DNA of 64,000 nucleotides from Candidatus Saccharimonadota bacterium (GTDB lineage Bacteria; Patescibacteriota; Saccharimonadia; Saccharimonadales; Saccharimonadaceae): assembly GCA_016286785.1 (NCBI GenBank), contig JAEEUB010000001.1, positions 45,788 to 109,787 on the forward strand. The letters are read 5' to 3'. The number at the start of each line of letters is the position of its first letter. The stretch's first letter is position 1. The translations under genes and the position numbers were made by a program. The notes under the pieces are model-generated. The model had not been told where the DNA came from and made no database searches. It saw only the letters and a list, made by a program, of their open reading frames with translations. Positions 18,922 through 29,378 of this stretch are shown piece by piece.

Positions 18922-18998
18922 GCGCCCGTAGCTCAGCTGGATAGAGCGTTTGCTTGCGGAGCAAAAGGTCGTAGGTTCAAATCCTGTCGGGCGTACCA
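18922..18998 (+). tRNA. tRNA-Arg (GCG)
   Basis: Acceptor GCGCCCG/CGGGCGT-A-CCA; stem TTTGC-TTGCGGA-GCAAA gives anticodon GCG; A20 in D-loop. Confidence 0.92.
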
Positions 18999-19006
18999 TA
19001 TAAAAA

Positions 19007-19033
19007 GAAGGTCCATCGGACCTTGTTTTTTTT
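19007..19033 (+). terminator. Intrinsic terminator after tRNA-Arg
   Basis: AAGGTCCATCGGACCTT then T-run. Confidence 0.85.
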
Positions 19034-19090
19034 GAATAATACCGTCTAGATAAACTGCCAAATTTATCTAGATTCTGTTATAATAAAATT

Positions 19091-19573
19091 ATGCAGTGGG
19101 AATTAATTACAAATATCATATTAATATTATCTTTTATTGTCTTGGGCGTTTTTTTCGTCCTCGCCATCTATCAATGGGTTACGCGTAAATCTTTCAAAAA
19201 AATCGACCGCAAACTACGCTGGATGCCGTTACCGTTATTACTAATGGCGATAACTTACTTTGTGTTTGATAAACTAATAGTTTTAAATACTAGACCCAAT
19301 GGTTCTGGCGAACCATCGTTCCCTTCTACCCATGTCATGATTGTAGCGACAATCTTTTTCATTACAATTCTAGCCTTACCAAAATACATCAAAAAGCGCT
19401 GGATTTGCGTAATTCTAGATATTGTTATGCTTGCTTTGATCTCTCTAGTTGGTACTGGGCGAGTCCTCTCTGGCATGCATTGGCCACTTGATGTTTTTGG
19501 CGCACTAGGCTTTGCACTAATCTTTAGCGAAATCTATTTAATTGCAACAAAATGCAAAAGGAAAAAGAAATGA
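19091..19573 (+). CDS. PAP2-family phosphatase-like membrane protein
   Basis: RPNGSGEPSFPSTHVM and GTGRVLSGMHWPLDVFGA. Confidence 0.85.
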   Translation: MQWELITNIILILSFIVLGVFFVLAIYQWVTRKSFKKIDRKLRWMPLPLLLMAITYFVFDKLIVLNTRPNGSGEPSFPSTHVMIVATIFFITILALPKYIKKRWICVILDIVMLALISLVGTGRVLSGMHWPLDVFGALGFALIFSEIYLIATKCKRKKK

Positions 19574-19953
19574 GTAGTATTTTTACTAAAATCATTAATG
19601 GAGAAATACCCTGTTATAAAATATATGAAGACGAAAAAACTTTTGCTTTTCTAGATATTCACCCAGAAACAAGAGGTCACACCTTAGTAGTTCCAAAAGT
19701 TGAAGTCGATAAAATCTATGAACTAGACGACGAAAATTATCAGGCGCTGATGGCGACCGTTAAAAAACTCTCCGCGCACCTAGAAAAAGTCACTGGCAAA
19801 AGAACTTTATGGAAAGTAGTAGGCACTGATGTTCCCCACGCCCACGTTCACCTCGAACCATTCGATGGTACCTGGTTCCACGGTCGCGACTTAGGTTTTA
19901 CTCCAGAAGAATTCGAAACCATCCGTAAAGAACTCGAATACAAACAGATATGA
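19552..19953 (+). CDS. HIT family protein
   Basis: FTKIINGEIPCYKIYEDEKTFAFLDIHPETRGHTLVVPK; HAHVHLEP. Confidence 0.92.
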   Translation: MQKEKEMSSIFTKIINGEIPCYKIYEDEKTFAFLDIHPETRGHTLVVPKVEVDKIYELDDENYQALMATVKKLSAHLEKVTGKRTLWKVVGTDVPHAHVHLEPFDGTWFHGRDLGFTPEEFETIRKELEYKQI

Positions 19954-19966
19954 TATAATTAAAGAT

Positions 19967-22591
19967 ATGAAATTTTCAAAGAGCTACGAACCGGGAGAAT
20001 ACGAAGCTGATATTTATGCAGCTTGGGAAGCAAGCGGAATTTTTAATCCTAAACTCGCTACAAAACCTACGGATAATAATAGTGATGGTATTGATGACCG
20101 TACTAGAAATATAGAAAAAACTTATTCTATAGTAATGCCGCCCCCTAACGCCAATGGTAATCTTCATATTGGTCATGGTCTTACTATCGCCCTAGAAGAT
20201 TCCCTCACTCGTTATCATCGTTTAAAAGGTGATTCCACCTGGTATATTCCGGGAGCCGATCATGCCGGATTCGAAACCTGGGTTGTTTATGAGCGTGAGC
20301 TAGAAAAGAAAGGCCACACTCGTTTTGAATATGATCGCGACGAACTCTACTCTAGAGTTTGGGATTTTGTCGCCGACCAACGTGGCAATATGGAGTTGCA
20401 GCTCCGTGCTCTTGGCGCATCTTGTGCTTGGGACGACCTTACTTTTACTCTTGATGAAAACGTAATTGACCGAGTCTACACCACATTCGAAAAAATGTGG
20501 AACGACGGCATGATTTATAGGGGCAAAAAATTAGTCAACTATTGCACAAAACATCGCACTGCCTTTGCTGATATCGAAGTAGATTATAAAGAGGAAAAAA
20601 CGCCACTCTACTACATTAAATATGGCCCATTCACTCTTGCAACAACCCGCCCAGAAACTAAATTTGGTGATACTGCGGTTGCTGTAAACCCAAATGATGA
20701 GCGCTATCAAGAATGGATCGGTAAAACAATTACCGTAGAAGGAGTTAATGGCCCATTCCAGGTAGAAGTTATAGCTGATGAGATGGTAGATATGGAATTT
20801 GGTACAGGTGTAGTAAAGATTACACCCGCCCATGATTTTAACGACTGGGAAGCTGGGCAAAGACATAATCTTCGCGTAGTCCAAGTTATAGATGAAACCG
20901 GACACCTCACCGAAGTCGCCGGGCGATTTGCTGGTATGACCGTAGAAGAAGGCCGCAAAGCCGTCGTTAAAGAGATGGAAAAGATGGGGTTAATTATTAA
21001 AGTTGACAATAATTACGTCAATAAAGTCCCTCACTGCTACAAATGCGGTACAGTTATTGAACCAATGCTAAAAGAACAATGGTTTATCGATGTCAAAAAA
21101 CTTGCTGATGTCGCAATTTCTCATCTAGAAAATAATGAAATTAATTTCCATCCGACAAACAAAAAAACCGTTCTAATCAACTATCTTAAAAACCTTAAAG
21201 ACTGGAACATTTCCCGTCAGATTCCTTGGGGTATCGCAATTCCAATGTTTAAAAAAGCCGACGATTCTGCCACCGACGAACCGGATTGGATTTTTGACCG
21301 TCGTACCAACCTTAAAGAAATCGAAAAAGCCGGTGTCAAATATGTTCGCGATGAAGACACCTTTGATACCTGGTTCTCTAGTTCTCATTGGCCCATTGTG
21401 TGTACGGACTGGACCGAAGAAAACTTCAACCCGTATTATCCATTAAACGTTATGGAAACCGGAGCCGACATTCTCTTTGCGTGGGTGGCTCGCATGATTA
21501 TGATGGGATTATATGTAACTGGAGAAGTCCCATTTAAAGATGTTTACTTGCATGGGCTCGTCTTGGACGCTCAAGGTAAAAAGATGAGTAAATCAAAAGG
21601 CAATGTAATTAATCCTATGGATCTTGTTACAAAATATGGCTCCGATGCCTTTAGAATTGGCATTTTGAAGGGCCGTTCAGCTGGTATGAATCAAGCCTTT
21701 TCCGAAAACTCTGTTATTGCCGGCCGTAATCTCTGTAATAAGCTTTGGAATATTTCTCGCCTTGTCCAATCAATCGTAGATGAAGGTGAATTCATGGGTG
21801 CCACGAGCTCGCCCTATACCACAGATAATATGGGCGAAGATTGGATCTGTCGCGAAATTAACGATTGTATTAGTAAGGTTGAAGCTGATATAGAAAATTA
21901 CCGTTTTGCCGAAGCCACCGAAACCCTATATCAAACCATCTGGGATAAATATGCGGATTGGTTTTTGGAAAGCCAAAAAATCTATAAAAATTATAGTTTA
22001 CTCAAAATTACACTAGAATCTCTCCTTATAGCATTACATCCTTTTGCTCCATTTGTTACTGAAGCAATCTGGCAAAACTTATCATGGACCGAGGGTTTTA
22101 TTGCTACCACTAATTGGCCTTCCAGCCTCAAATTTGACCCAATTTCGGCCGAAGAATTTGAAAACATAAGAAATATCGTATCCGAAGCCAGAACCACGTT
22201 AGCGAGCCTTCCAGGCACTAATAACGCGAAAAAATATGGCCTGCTATACGACAATGACAGCCTAATTGAAGAAAACCAGCTATTAATTAAAGCACTTTCT
22301 AAAGTACCGACAATTAATAATCTTAACGGTTCCCCGCGCGGTTTAAGGCTCGCCTTAGCTAATCACGAGCTGTACTTGGACGTCCCAGAAAAAGTTGTTA
22401 AGGATTATAAGGATGCTCTTACAGATAAAATTCTAGCAGTCGGACGTGAGCTTGATGCCCTTAATGCTCGTTTAATGAACCCAAATTATGTAGATAAGGC
22501 GCCGGCCCACTTAGTTAAAGAAACTAGAGACGGAGTAAAAGAAAAAGAGGCCCTTATTTCTCGCCTCAAAAACCAACTAGAACTAATCTAA
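19967..22591 (+). CDS. valS: Valyl-tRNA synthetase
   Basis: PPPNANGNLHIGHGL, KMSKSKGNVINP, C-terminal coiled coil. Confidence 0.95.
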   Translation: MKFSKSYEPGEYEADIYAAWEASGIFNPKLATKPTDNNSDGIDDRTRNIEKTYSIVMPPPNANGNLHIGHGLTIALEDSLTRYHRLKGDSTWYIPGADHAGFETWVVYERELEKKGHTRFEYDRDELYSRVWDFVADQRGNMELQLRALGASCAWDDLTFTLDENVIDRVYTTFEKMWNDGMIYRGKKLVNYCTKHRTAFADIEVDYKEEKTPLYYIKYGPFTLATTRPETKFGDTAVAVNPNDERYQEWIGKTITVEGVNGPFQVEVIADEMVDMEFGTGVVKITPAHDFNDWEAGQRHNLRVVQVIDETGHLTEVAGRFAGMTVEEGRKAVVKEMEKMGLIIKVDNNYVNKVPHCYKCGTVIEPMLKEQWFIDVKKLADVAISHLENNEINFHPTNKKTVLINYLKNLKDWNISRQIPWGIAIPMFKKADDSATDEPDWIFDRRTNLKEIEKAGVKYVRDEDTFDTWFSSSHWPIVCTDWTEENFNPYYPLNVMETGADILFAWVARMIMMGLYVTGEVPFKDVYLHGLVLDAQGKKMSKSKGNVINPMDLVTKYGSDAFRIGILKGRSAGMNQAFSENSVIAGRNLCNKLWNISRLVQSIVDEGEFMGATSSPYTTDNMGEDWICREINDCISKVEADIENYRFAEATETLYQTIWDKYADWFLESQKIYKNYSLLKITLESLLIALHPFAPFVTEAIWQNLSWTEGFIATTNWPSSLKFDPISAEEFENIRNIVSEARTTLASLPGTNNAKKYGLLYDNDSLIEENQLLIKALSKVPTINNLNGSPRGLRLALANHELYLDVPEKVVKDYKDALTDKILAVGRELDALNARLMNPNYVDKAPAHLVKETRDGVKEKEALISRLKNQLELI

Positions 22592-22592
22592 A

Positions 22593-22799
22593 TTACTTCT
22601 TAACATATTTATTTAGATCAAATAATGGCTTTTTGTCGCCATCAATAATTCCCTGCGCTTTTTGTAGCAGTTTTTTTAGAGCTGTCTCAGAAGAAGCAGA
22701 ACCAACATGAATAGTTTTAGTGACTCTTCCCTGTTCCTTGTAGCAGACCTGTACGCCAGTCGCACCGGAAGTAGTTTTAAATTTCCTTATATAGGCCAT
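22593..22799 (-). CDS. 68-aa protein resembling the N-terminus of IS1634-type transposases; remnant or domesticated
   Basis: MAYIRKFKTTSGATGVQVCYKEQGRVTKTIHVGSASSETALKKLLQKAQ; no catalytic domain downstream. Confidence 0.5.
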   Translation of the reverse strand: MAYIRKFKTTSGATGVQVCYKEQGRVTKTIHVGSASSETALKKLLQKAQGIIDGDKKPLFDLNKYVKK

Positions 22800-23144
22800 A
22801 TTTTAATTGTAGCATACTAAAAGCGCGGAAAGTTTACACAAGAAACCCCCAGGTTTATCCACAAAAACACAAGCGCATTTATTTTTATTTCCCTTATATC
22901 TAGCAACCTTAGCTCCTGGCAACCCGGGTTGACAAAACAAAACACGAGCGCTAAAATAACCCCAACAACTTTCGCGAGTGGGCAAAAGTTGGAAGGTAGC
23001 TTTAGCAACCGCAAAAACATCGAATTGCTAAAGCAAGTTTGTTTAAACGGCCAGGGAAGACCAGAGTCGAATATTTTGAATGCAATAAAATATAAACCAT
23101 AAGCAGTCAAAAAAGAACACGTGCTAATGTGATATAATTACGTC

Positions 23145-24080
23145 ATGGATATACCTATAACTCAGAGTAGGGAATGGCAAAACTTACAAGAAGCCCTTGG
23201 TGAGCAAAGCTTCTTGGAAAAAGGGGAAGATTTTCAATACTTAGCTATAAGAAAAACTGCAAAAATGGCAAACTATCTGTATTTGCCATACGGTCCAGTC
23301 TTTAGTAATAAAAAGGGATTTGATAGCGCCCTAGAATCGCTAAAAAAACTTGCAAATACCAAAAACATATCCTTTATTAGAATTGAGCCATTAATTGAGG
23401 AGGCGGTAGAATTTCTTCCTAGTAACACAGTAAAATCCGTCGATCTAAATCCTAAAGAAACCTGGATTCTTGATTTAAAGGGAGAAGAGAAAGAATTATA
23501 TGATAAACTCCCATCTCGTCTCTTAAGATATTATAAGAATGCGCAAAAAAAAGGCATTAAGATAGAAAAATCTCATAATCCAAAAGATATTAAATATTTA
23601 ATAACTCTACAGAGTGAGTTGGCAAAAGAAAAGGGCATCAATACTTTTTCCGAAAAATACTTAAAAACAGAGTTGGCCCAACCATTTTCAACCCTATACT
23701 ATTTAAAGTATAAGGATCAAGAAACAGGGAAAGAAAGCATCATTGCCGCCGGATTAGTCTTTGATGACAAAACCACTCGCTACAACCTTCAAGGCGCCCA
23801 AAGCGAACTCGGTCGAAAGCTTCATGCGACAGGAATATTAACCATCCAGCTTATAATGGACGCTAAAGAAAAGGACTTAAAAAACTTTGATTTTTGGGGA
23901 ATTGCCCCAGAAGGTGCGCCTAAAAATCATCCCTGGGCAGGGTTTACCAATTTTAAAAAGACATTTAAGGGTAAAGAAGTGAGACATGCCGGCACTTACG
24001 ATATTGTATTGGAGCCTACAAGGTATAGGTTATATAAAACACTACGCAGACTTAACCGGTTTATAAGGAGGAACTCATGA
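23145..24080 (+). CDS. FemAB-family aminoacyltransferase (peptidoglycan bridge)
   Basis: LPSRLLRYYKNAQKKGI..., FWGIAPEGAPKNHPWAGFTNFKKTFKG. Confidence 0.88.
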   Translation: MDIPITQSREWQNLQEALGEQSFLEKGEDFQYLAIRKTAKMANYLYLPYGPVFSNKKGFDSALESLKKLANTKNISFIRIEPLIEEAVEFLPSNTVKSVDLNPKETWILDLKGEEKELYDKLPSRLLRYYKNAQKKGIKIEKSHNPKDIKYLITLQSELAKEKGINTFSEKYLKTELAQPFSTLYYLKYKDQETGKESIIAAGLVFDDKTTRYNLQGAQSELGRKLHATGILTIQLIMDAKEKDLKNFDFWGIAPEGAPKNHPWAGFTNFKKTFKGKEVRHAGTYDIVLEPTRYRLYKTLRRLNRFIRRNS

Positions 24081-25174
24081 ATTTTATTCTATTAAAACCG
24101 GCAGAATTCACTAAATTTGCTAATAATTCTCCCTATAAATCGTTCCTTCAGACTACAGAAATCGCCACCTTAAGAGAAAAAAATGGCTGGACAAGCTACT
24201 ATTTTGGCGTAGAAGAAAATAAAAGAATAATCGCCGCAGCCATGGCGGTCGCAAAACCCACCTTTCTGGGCAAATCAATCTTCTCTGTTCCTGGTGGCCC
24301 ATTAATGGATTACGAAAATAAGGAACTAGTAAACTTCTTTTTTAAGAATCTCAAGAATTATACTAAGTCCCATAATGGTTATTTGCTTCATATCGAACCA
24401 TACTACAAGCTCATAGAAAGAGATAAAAACGGAGAAATAGAAAAAAACGGGTTTAACCATAAAAGGACCCAAAAATACTTAAAAGAAATCGGATTTTTAG
24501 AGGTGGAGCCAGAAAACCCCAAATATCATTTTGTATTAAACCTCAAAAATCTAAACGAAAAAGAGCTGTTTTTAAGTTTTAAACAGAACACCCGTAATCT
24601 GATTAATCGCACGGCCAAAAAAGATGTTAAAGTGCGCGAATTAAAGAGGGAAGAACTGACTTCTTTTAAAAATATCACCGAATCCACATCCGAGCGTCGT
24701 CATTTTTCCGATAAGACATTATACTATTATGAAACTATGTATGACCTATTTTCTAAAAAAAATCAGGTTAAATTTATTGTTGCGGAAATTCCAGGTCAAA
24801 AACCAAATAAAAAAACACCTATCGCGGCCGCCATGTTTATGACCTACGGAGACGAAGTAATTTATCTCTTCTCTGGTAGTGACGAAAAATATATGAAAGA
24901 ATATAATGCTCAATATGCCATACAATGGTACATGATTAAATATGCCATCAATAATAAATTTCAGACGTATAATTTCTACGGTATCCAAGGTCTCCCAGAT
25001 CCCAAAAAACCAGGATATGGCATCTACAGATTTAAAAAAGGCTTTGGTGCTAAATACGGAAAAGTTGTAGAACTGATTGGCGCCTACGAATTACCCGTCA
25101 ACCTCTTCTTTTATAGTTTACATCAGTTGTTGTCTAAATTTAAAAATATTAAGAAAGGAAAATATGTCCAGTAA
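24077..25174 (+). CDS. FemAB-family aminoacyltransferase, second paralogue
   Basis: SFKQNTRNLINRTAKKDVKV; YNFYGIQGLPDPKKPGYGIYRFKKGFGAKYGK. Confidence 0.88.
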   Translation: MNFILLKPAEFTKFANNSPYKSFLQTTEIATLREKNGWTSYYFGVEENKRIIAAAMAVAKPTFLGKSIFSVPGGPLMDYENKELVNFFFKNLKNYTKSHNGYLLHIEPYYKLIERDKNGEIEKNGFNHKRTQKYLKEIGFLEVEPENPKYHFVLNLKNLNEKELFLSFKQNTRNLINRTAKKDVKVRELKREELTSFKNITESTSERRHFSDKTLYYYETMYDLFSKKNQVKFIVAEIPGQKPNKKTPIAAAMFMTYGDEVIYLFSGSDEKYMKEYNAQYAIQWYMIKYAINNKFQTYNFYGIQGLPDPKKPGYGIYRFKKGFGAKYGKVVELIGAYELPVNLFFYSLHQLLSKFKNIKKGKYVQ

Positions 25175-26048
25175 AGTATACTTTACAAGAGTAATTAATT
25201 CAGAAAATTTAATCAAAATCTACGAGGCACTAGGAATTAAACTAACGGGGAAAGTTGGTGTTAAGGTTAGCACCGGTGAAGCTGGAGCCAAAGGTTACCT
25301 AAAAGCAGATCTAATTGGTCCACTAGTAAAAAAACTAAATGGTACTATTATTGAGTGTAATACGGCCTATCCCGGAAAAAGAAACAACGAAAAAGACCAT
25401 CTAGAGGTAGCAAAGGAGCACGGATTTACTGAGTTTGCAGACGTTGATATTATGGACGCCGAGGGTGACTTTGAAATCCCCGTTAAAAACGGAAAACATC
25501 TAAAATATGATCTAGTGGGTAAAAATTTTGCATCATATGATTCAATTTTAAATCTTGCCCACGGTAAAGGTCACGCCATGGGGGGATTTGGGGCAAATCT
25601 AAAAAACCAATCAATCGGTATCGCATCAAGGGACGGCAAAGCATATATTCATTCCTGCGGCAAAACAAAGAATCCGACTCTTTGTTGGGTTTCCAAACAC
25701 GAACAGATAGATTTTATTGAATCAATGGCCGAAGCAGCTACTGCTGTTGCGGACTATTTAAAAGAAAACAATAAGCCAATTGCCTATATTACAATCATGA
25801 ACGCTCTTTCGGTAGATTGTGACTGCGATAAGAATCAAGGCGACCCAGTCATGGGCGATTTGGGTATCGTAGCGTCATTAGATCCAGTTGCAAACGACCA
25901 AGCCTTTATCGATTTAATATGGGGCTCCAAAGATCCCGGTGCAGAAGAACTAAAAGAACGTATCGACTCGCGTGAGGGTCGCGCAATTCTGCCGTATGCC
26001 GAGTCGCTCGGTCTTGGCTCCACCGACTACGAATTAATAGAGATATAA
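25164..26048 (+). CDS. DUF362-like protein (start moved from 25077 to ATG 25164)
   Basis: MSSKVYFTRV...VGVKVSTGEAG...; SD AAGAAAGGA upstream of 25164. Confidence 0.75.
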   Translation: MSSKVYFTRVINSENLIKIYEALGIKLTGKVGVKVSTGEAGAKGYLKADLIGPLVKKLNGTIIECNTAYPGKRNNEKDHLEVAKEHGFTEFADVDIMDAEGDFEIPVKNGKHLKYDLVGKNFASYDSILNLAHGKGHAMGGFGANLKNQSIGIASRDGKAYIHSCGKTKNPTLCWVSKHEQIDFIESMAEAATAVADYLKENNKPIAYITIMNALSVDCDCDKNQGDPVMGDLGIVASLDPVANDQAFIDLIWGSKDPGAEELKERIDSREGRAILPYAESLGLGSTDYELIEI

Positions 26049-26085
26049 GACTCTCTTTTCGATTCGAGTATGCTAAAATAGCTAT

Positions 26086-28416
26086 ATGAATCTCGAGGGT
26101 CTTACAACTAAGCAAGTTCAATTTAAAAAAAGACAGGGAAGGGTTAATTTAGCACCCCAAAAAAATAGTAATTCGATTAAAAAAATAATCATTACTAATA
26201 CTTTCACTATTTTTAATTTTGTTAACTTAATCCTTGCTCTTATGATTATTTCTGTTGGGGCTTACAAAAATCTCCTCTTTATCTTAGTTGCGGTCGCAAA
26301 TACCATGATTAGTATAGTAAATGGTATTCGTGCTAAGCTAACCATCGATAAAATGAGGCTTCGCACTGAGCAGAAACCGACCGTCATTAGAAATGGCAAA
26401 CCAACGCAAATTGCTCAAAGCGAAATCGTTGACGGTGATCTTTTGGTCTATAGTTTAGGTGACCAAATTATCGTGGATAGCAGAATAGAACAGGGGACCG
26501 TAGAAGTAAACGAAGCGTTCATTACTGGCGAACAAGACAACATCATTAAACATCCGGGTGACCAACTAATATCTGGAAGTTTTGTAGTTTCTGGTACCTG
26601 CAAGGCCACAGCCACCGCAGTCGGTTCGGAGAACTTTATTAATAAACTAGAACATAGTGCCCACACAATTAAGACTGCCGACTCAAAACTTTTTCACCTT
26701 ATCAATAACATAGTAAAATATATTTCATTTGCTTTAATTCCAATCGGTATTTTGCTTTTATGGGCTAGATTTAGGGTGCCAGATACTACCGCAGAAGTCT
26801 CAGTCACTTCAACCGTTGCTGGACTCATCAGTATGATCCCGGAAGGGCTGGTGCTTCTCACATCATCCGTTCTCGCCCTAGCTACCATTCGCCTCTCTGG
26901 TAAGAAAGTATTAGTCCAGGATCTCTATTCAATCGAAACATTAGCTAGGGTAGATTGTATAGCCCTAGATAAGACCGGTACGCTTACTACTGGCAAAATG
27001 ACAGTTAAAGATATAATCCCTGGGAGTGGAAGCGATAAGACGACTCTTGAAAAAATCTTAAGGCTTATCCTAACTAATCAAGAAACAGACAATGCAACAT
27101 CAAAAGCTCTAAAGAAAAAACTGCTCAAAGGCTATAAGTATAAAACTAGAGACAAAATTAAAGAAGTAATTCCGTTTTCATCAGATCGCAAGTATTCTGG
27201 CGTAGTAACGAGTGATGCTACCTATCTTATGGGCGCTCCAGAATATTTAACATCCAAAACACCAGATTATCCAGCCAGTTGTCGTATTCTTGTCGTTGTA
27301 AAACTACCCACTAAAAAAGAAATGTTAGACTTTAAACCTTCAGAAACCGAACTAATTGGCTATGTTTTACTCGAAGATGAATTAAGAAAAGACGCAAAAA
27401 AAATTATAAATTACTTTTACGAAAACGACGTAGATGTAAAGATTATTTCTGGCGATAATCTTAGAACGGTTCAAAATATTGCGAGCCTAACAGGGGTAAG
27501 AAATTGCAACGGCGTTGATTTATCAAGCATTGAAGGCGACATTAACTACGAAAAGTTAGCTAGAACCTACAACATTTTTACTCGTGTTAAACCAGCTCAA
27601 AAGAAATCTCTAATCATGGCCTTTAAAAAACTTGGAAAAACAGTTGCTATGACTGGAGATGGGGTAAACGATATTCTCGCCATGAAAGAAGCGGACTGCT
27701 CTATCGCCATAGGAGAAGGTTCAGATGCTGCCAGAAAATCAGCCAAACTTGTACTACTAAAAAGTGATTTCTCAGCCGTCCCAAGCATTATCGATGAGGG
27801 TCGCCAATCTATTAATAATCTCGAACGTTCTGCTACTCTTTTTCTTTCCAAAAATATCTACGCTGCCATACTGGCAATTATCTTTATTGTTATTCCACTA
27901 GAATATCCATATGCGCCGCTAGAGATGTCATTACTAAACTTTGCCTGTATTGGATTTCCGGGTATAGTCTTAGCGCTTGAAAAAAATACCGAGCGCATCA
28001 AAAACAAATTTATTAACAATATTCTTGGATTTTCCATTCCTACCGGAATTGCCGTCGCTGTGTCCATGTTAATTCTCTCAGTTATTGCAAACGCCTCCGA
28101 CTTTAATCGCTCAGAGCTAATCACGGCATCCGCCATTATTACCTTTGCTATAGATTTTCTCCAGATCTACAGTATCTCCCGCCCTCTCAACTTCTTGCGT
28201 TCCACGCTCCTTGCAATAATTCTCAGCATTATTACTCTAGCCATCTATATTCCAATTGTCAGAAATTTTCTTGATTTTACTCTCCTTGGCTTAGATAAAC
28301 TAGTAATCGTTGCCACTCTTATAGCTGCCGCCTATTTTGTTTTTATTTTGGCTCGCCAAATCATGCATCACCTTACTCCAAAAATCCTCAAAAATCATCC
28401 AAAACTCAGCATTTAG
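26086..28416 (+). CDS. Cation-translocating P-type ATPase
   Basis: DKTGTLTTGKM, TGDGVNDILAMKEADCSIAIGEGSDAAR. Confidence 0.95.
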   Translation: MNLEGLTTKQVQFKKRQGRVNLAPQKNSNSIKKIIITNTFTIFNFVNLILALMIISVGAYKNLLFILVAVANTMISIVNGIRAKLTIDKMRLRTEQKPTVIRNGKPTQIAQSEIVDGDLLVYSLGDQIIVDSRIEQGTVEVNEAFITGEQDNIIKHPGDQLISGSFVVSGTCKATATAVGSENFINKLEHSAHTIKTADSKLFHLINNIVKYISFALIPIGILLLWARFRVPDTTAEVSVTSTVAGLISMIPEGLVLLTSSVLALATIRLSGKKVLVQDLYSIETLARVDCIALDKTGTLTTGKMTVKDIIPGSGSDKTTLEKILRLILTNQETDNATSKALKKKLLKGYKYKTRDKIKEVIPFSSDRKYSGVVTSDATYLMGAPEYLTSKTPDYPASCRILVVVKLPTKKEMLDFKPSETELIGYVLLEDELRKDAKKIINYFYENDVDVKIISGDNLRTVQNIASLTGVRNCNGVDLSSIEGDINYEKLARTYNIFTRVKPAQKKSLIMAFKKLGKTVAMTGDGVNDILAMKEADCSIAIGEGSDAARKSAKLVLLKSDFSAVPSIIDEGRQSINNLERSATLFLSKNIYAAILAIIFIVIPLEYPYAPLEMSLLNFACIGFPGIVLALEKNTERIKNKFINNILGFSIPTGIAVAVSMLILSVIANASDFNRSELITASAIITFAIDFLQIYSISRPLNFLRSTLLAIILSIITLAIYIPIVRNFLDFTLLGLDKLVIVATLIAAAYFVFILARQIMHHLTPKILKNHPKLSI

Positions 28417-28463
28417 TTTTATAGCTTATGATATAATCAAACTAATTAAAGTGAGAATTTTTT

Positions 28464-29378
28464 ATGGAACCAAATAAAATACAAGAAAACACTGACAAAT
28501 TAATTCCAGAAAACAATGCCACCCTCCATTTGCCTAAAAATACTGAACCTAAGAATAATAAGGCTTTGCTCTGGTGTTTAGGCATTTTGGCGATTCTCGG
28601 TATCGCTACTACGATTACTTTCGCGACTCTATATTTTGTTAATCCCGCTACCTTAACCTCGACTTCAACCGGGGCAACCACTAGCGAAACAACTACAGAA
28701 CCCAACACTAAAGAATCTACGCCTGCACCAGCTACAACAGAAATAACAAAACTCCTTGAAGAAAAATATTATTTTAAAGAAAGAGATAGTTATTTTTGTA
28801 TAGGCGCACGAAATTTGGTCTGTGGCATCAATAACTTTGATATGGATAAAAAAATACAATTTATTATCGGTCATGCTCCAGAAGATTTATACAACGAAGA
28901 AATACGTAGTAGACATATGAATAATCCTTTGTCTTACATTCAAAACATTAGTTACGACGATCTTAATGATTTATTCCATAGTTACTTCGGTTCTTTCAAT
29001 GATATCGCTAAAGAAAGTCATGCTTTTGAGAATTCTTTTTTAATTAAAATGGAATATCTCCCAGAGAGTGATAGCTTTGATATTTATTTTAAAGATGGCC
29101 TTGGTGGCACAACAACCGTAAGCGTATTTAATAAAGTTGTAGAAGTAAACAATAATGAAGATGGCATTGTCGCGACTATTATATCGGTCACCATCAACAA
29201 CGTAATCAGTTCTACCAATGAACCAAATTCGTGGAATAAAATAGAAGGTAAAACAGTATACGAGATGGGTATTCCACTCGAAGACGTAAATAAAATCCAA
29301 GAAAGCCTATCTGCATACCATTTTAATTTTGTTAGCGAAAACAATGAATATAAACTAGTTTCTATTGAAAAGCTCTAA
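28464..29378 (+). CDS. Membrane-anchored hypothetical protein
   Basis: Single N-terminal TM followed by Thr/Ser-rich linker; long ORF. Confidence 0.7.
   Translation: MEPNKIQENTDKLIPENNATLHLPKNTEPKNNKALLWCLGILAILGIATTITFATLYFVNPATLTSTSTGATTSETTTEPNTKESTPAPATTEITKLLEEKYYFKERDSYFCIGARNLVCGINNFDMDKKIQFIIGHAPEDLYNEEIRSRHMNNPLSYIQNISYDDLNDLFHSYFGSFNDIAKESHAFENSFLIKMEYLPESDSFDIYFKDGLGGTTTVSVFNKVVEVNNNEDGIVATIISVTINNVISSTNEPNSWNKIEGKTVYEMGIPLEDVNKIQESLSAYHFNFVSENNEYKLVSIEKL

Noticed and set aside
20531-21009. Minus-strand ORFs within valS
   Set aside because: Antisense to a well-supported essential gene.
25077-25163. N-terminal extension of the DUF362-like ORF
   Set aside because: Overlaps the end of the FemAB gene; SD and sequence support start at 25164.
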